Source: Labilithrix sp. (GTDB lineage Bacteria > Myxococcota > Polyangia > Polyangiales > Polyangiaceae). From it: DNA of 6,515 nt. The stretch is taken from NCBI GenBank assembly GCA_028287035.1, contig JAQBQL010000007.1, positions 1 to 6,515 on the forward strand. The letters run 5' to 3'. Position numbers and translations under genes: made by a program. The notes below the pieces were generated by a model. The model had not been told where the DNA came from and ran no database searches. It worked only from the letters and a program-made list of their open reading frames with translations. Of the stretch, positions 5,297-6,515 are shown piece after piece (within the stretch, counting starts at the first letter, position 1; each line of letters starts with the position of its first letter).

Positions 5297-5379
5297 GGGC
5301 GCCACTCTACGGCTGCGGCTCCGCCCCGTCTGCCCTCGAATTGGGCCCGCCGGACCACTCGCGGCTAGGGTCTCGCTTC

Positions 5380-6515
5380 ATGAAGTCCGAGTCGCTCGTC
5401 GGCGTGACCATCGCCGGGAAATATCGGATCGAGGCGCTGGTCGGGCAGGGGGCCATGGGGTCCGTGTACCGCGCGACGCAGGTGGCGCTCGGCACCACGC
5501 TCGCCCTCAAGGTGCTGCATCGCCCGCTGCTCGCGGAGCCGATGTTCGGGGTGCGATTCCTGCGCGAGGCGCAGGCTGCGTCGCGCGTCGATCACCCGAG
5601 CTCGATCCGCGTGCTGGACTTCGGCGAGGAGCCGGACGGCCTGCTCTACATCGCGATGGAGTACGTGGACGGGCAGACGCTCGCGGCGCTCATCGCCAAC
5701 GAGTCTCCGCTGCCGGTCGCACGCATCGTCGACATCGCCAGCCAGGCGCTCGCCGCGCTCGCGGTGGCGCACGATCTCGGGGTCATCCATCGTGACCTGA
5801 AGCCCGAGAACATCATGGTGCTGCGGGGCGAGGACGACGAGGGCCGCACGCACGACATCGTCAAGGTGTGCGATTTCGGCGTCGCCAAGCTGCTCGCCGG
5901 GGCGCGCAACGGTCCGTCGGTGACGGCCCAGGGGCTCGTGGTCGGCACGCCCGAGTACATGTCTCCGGAGCAGGCGCGCGGCGAGGAGCTCGATGCGCGG
6001 AGCGACATCTACGCGATGGGCGTTCTCCTGTTCCACCTGATGACCGGCAAGGTGCCGTTCGACTCGTCGACGGCGTTCGGCACGGCGCTCATGCACGTCA
6101 ACGACGAGCCCACGCGGCCTCGTCTCCTGAACCCCAACGCCTCCGCGCGCCTCGAGCAGATCTGCCTGAAGGCGATGCGGAAGAAGCCCGAGGATCGCCA
6201 CGGCTCTGCGCGCGAGCTGCGCGCCGAGCTCCGCACCGTCACCGGTAACGACGAGGAGATGCCCATGAGCCACGATGAGCCGCGCGTCGAGCGCTTCGAG
6301 GACGACGAGATCCCGCAGAGCCTGCTTGCGCAGATCGAGCGCCGGCCGCGGCGCGGGGGGCTTCTCGCCGCCACGCTCCTCGCGGGGGCGATGCTGGCGG
6401 GCGGGGTCTACCTGCACCATCGGTCGGTGGCGCTGCCGGTGGCGGCGGCTACGCCTGCGGCGGTCGCCGCGGCAACGGGGGCGCCGGTCGCCGCGGCAAC
6501 GGGGGCGCCGGTCGC
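5380..6515 (+). CDS. Transmembrane Hanks-type serine/threonine protein kinase (C-terminus beyond window)
   Basis: The frame from ATG 5380 stays open to the window edge (378 complete codons), so the gene is partial. The kinase domain covers about residues 15-285: glycine loop G22-x-G24-x-x-G27-x-V29, ATP-binding Lys44, helix-C Glu63 in FLREA, catalytic H137-R138-D139 with LKPEN, Mg-binding D165-F-G167, activation segment ending G-T-P-E-Y-M-S-P-E (189-197), then DIYAMGVLLFHLMTG. All catalytic residues are present, so it should be active. Asp139 to Asp165 is 26 residues, versus 18 in PKA. An acidic juxtamembrane stretch is followed by one membrane span (about 328-345). After it comes an Ala/Pro/Val/Thr-rich outer linker that becomes a 24-bp tandem repeat. 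Any sensor domain lies outside the window. AGGG at 5367-5370, 9 nt before ATG, is a modest ribosome-binding site. It is divergent from the dehydrogenase; phosphorylation targets are unknown. Confidence 0.93.
   Translation, partial: MKSESLVGVTIAGKYRIEALVGQGAMGSVYRATQVALGTTLALKVLHRPLLAEPMFGVRFLREAQAASRVDHPSSIRVLDFGEEPDGLLYIAMEYVDGQTLAALIANESPLPVARIVDIASQALAALAVAHDLGVIHRDLKPENIMVLRGEDDEGRTHDIVKVCDFGVAKLLAGARNGPSVTAQGLVVGTPEYMSPEQARGEELDARSDIYAMGVLLFHLMTGKVPFDSSTAFGTALMHVNDEPTRPRLLNPNASARLEQICLKAMRKKPEDRHGSARELRAELRTVTGNDEEMPMSHDEPRVERFEDDEIPQSLLAQIERRPRRGGLLAATLLAGAMLAGGVYLHHRSVALPVAAATPAAVAAATGAPVAAATGAPV
6463..6515 (+). repeat. Perfect 24-bp in-frame tandem repeat in the kinase gene
   Basis: The unit begins GTCGCCGCGG and is 24 bp. 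Copy 1 is 6463-6486, copy 2 is 6487-6510, and a third starts at 6511 and is cut by the window end. The two full copies are identical. Each encodes the octapeptide VAAATGAP (from residue 362) in the extracytoplasmic linker just after the membrane span. The length is a multiple of three, so changes in copy number keep the frame. Confidence 0.9.

Noticed and set aside
4013..5368. 451-residue plus-strand frame, and a second frame at 4842-5795
   Set aside because: Both are antisense to the BON and dehydrogenase genes, and the second also runs out of frame into the kinase. Composition is typical of GC-rich shadow frames.
5365..6420. 351-residue minus-strand frame across the kinase gene
   Set aside because: The opposite strand encodes a kinase domain with every catalytic motif in order, so this frame is a shadow.

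Overview
The window is strongly GC-rich, with dense coding on both strands, a GC-biased third codon position and many long spurious antisense ORFs. The gene content suggests a myxobacterium-like member of the Myxococcota, perhaps Polyangiales/Sorangiineae: a Hanks-type Ser/Thr kinase with one membrane span and an Ala/Pro-rich tail, an ECF sigma/anti-sigma pair, Ala/Ser/Thr-rich lipoproteins and a sigma-54 promoter. This assignment is inferred from gene types, not from a marker gene. I saw no rRNA, tRNA, CRISPR array, transposase or phage gene.

Left part (1-2994). A minus-strand ECF sigma factor (610-1230) is coupled by an ATGA overlap to a zinc-finger, single-span anti-sigma factor (613 down to the window edge, C-terminus missing). 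A 141-bp intergenic region separates it from a divergent plus-strand pair: a lipoprotein of unrecognised family (1372-2022) and, 15 bp later, a glutathionyl-hydroquinone reductase of the Xi-class GST type (2038-2994). The layout is compatible with an envelope- or redox-stress module, but no shared regulation is demonstrated.

Middle part (2991-4432). On the minus strand a BON-domain lipoprotein (4224-3583) is followed 52 bp later by a glycine-zipper, YflT-like general stress protein (3530-2991). Just upstream of the BON gene is a consensus-grade sigma-54 promoter, TGGCAC-N5-TTGCT, placed to give a leader of about 27 nt carrying a GGAGG ribosome-binding site. The pair therefore looks like a sigma-54-controlled envelope-stress operon. 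The stress gene converges on the reductase gene, and both stop codons come from one CTAG at 2991-2994.

Right part (4433-6515). A minus-strand beta-hydroxyacid dehydrogenase-family oxidoreductase (5296-4433) is divergent from a membrane Ser/Thr protein kinase (5380 to beyond the window). The kinase domain has all its key residues. Its extracytoplasmic linker enters a perfect 24-bp tandem repeat, encoding the octapeptide VAAATGAP, that runs off the window.

Most genes belong to recognisable families. The points most worth following are the sigma-54 promoter and its operon, the kinase repeat, the shared CTAG stop, and the unusual substrate-loop residues in the dehydrogenase.
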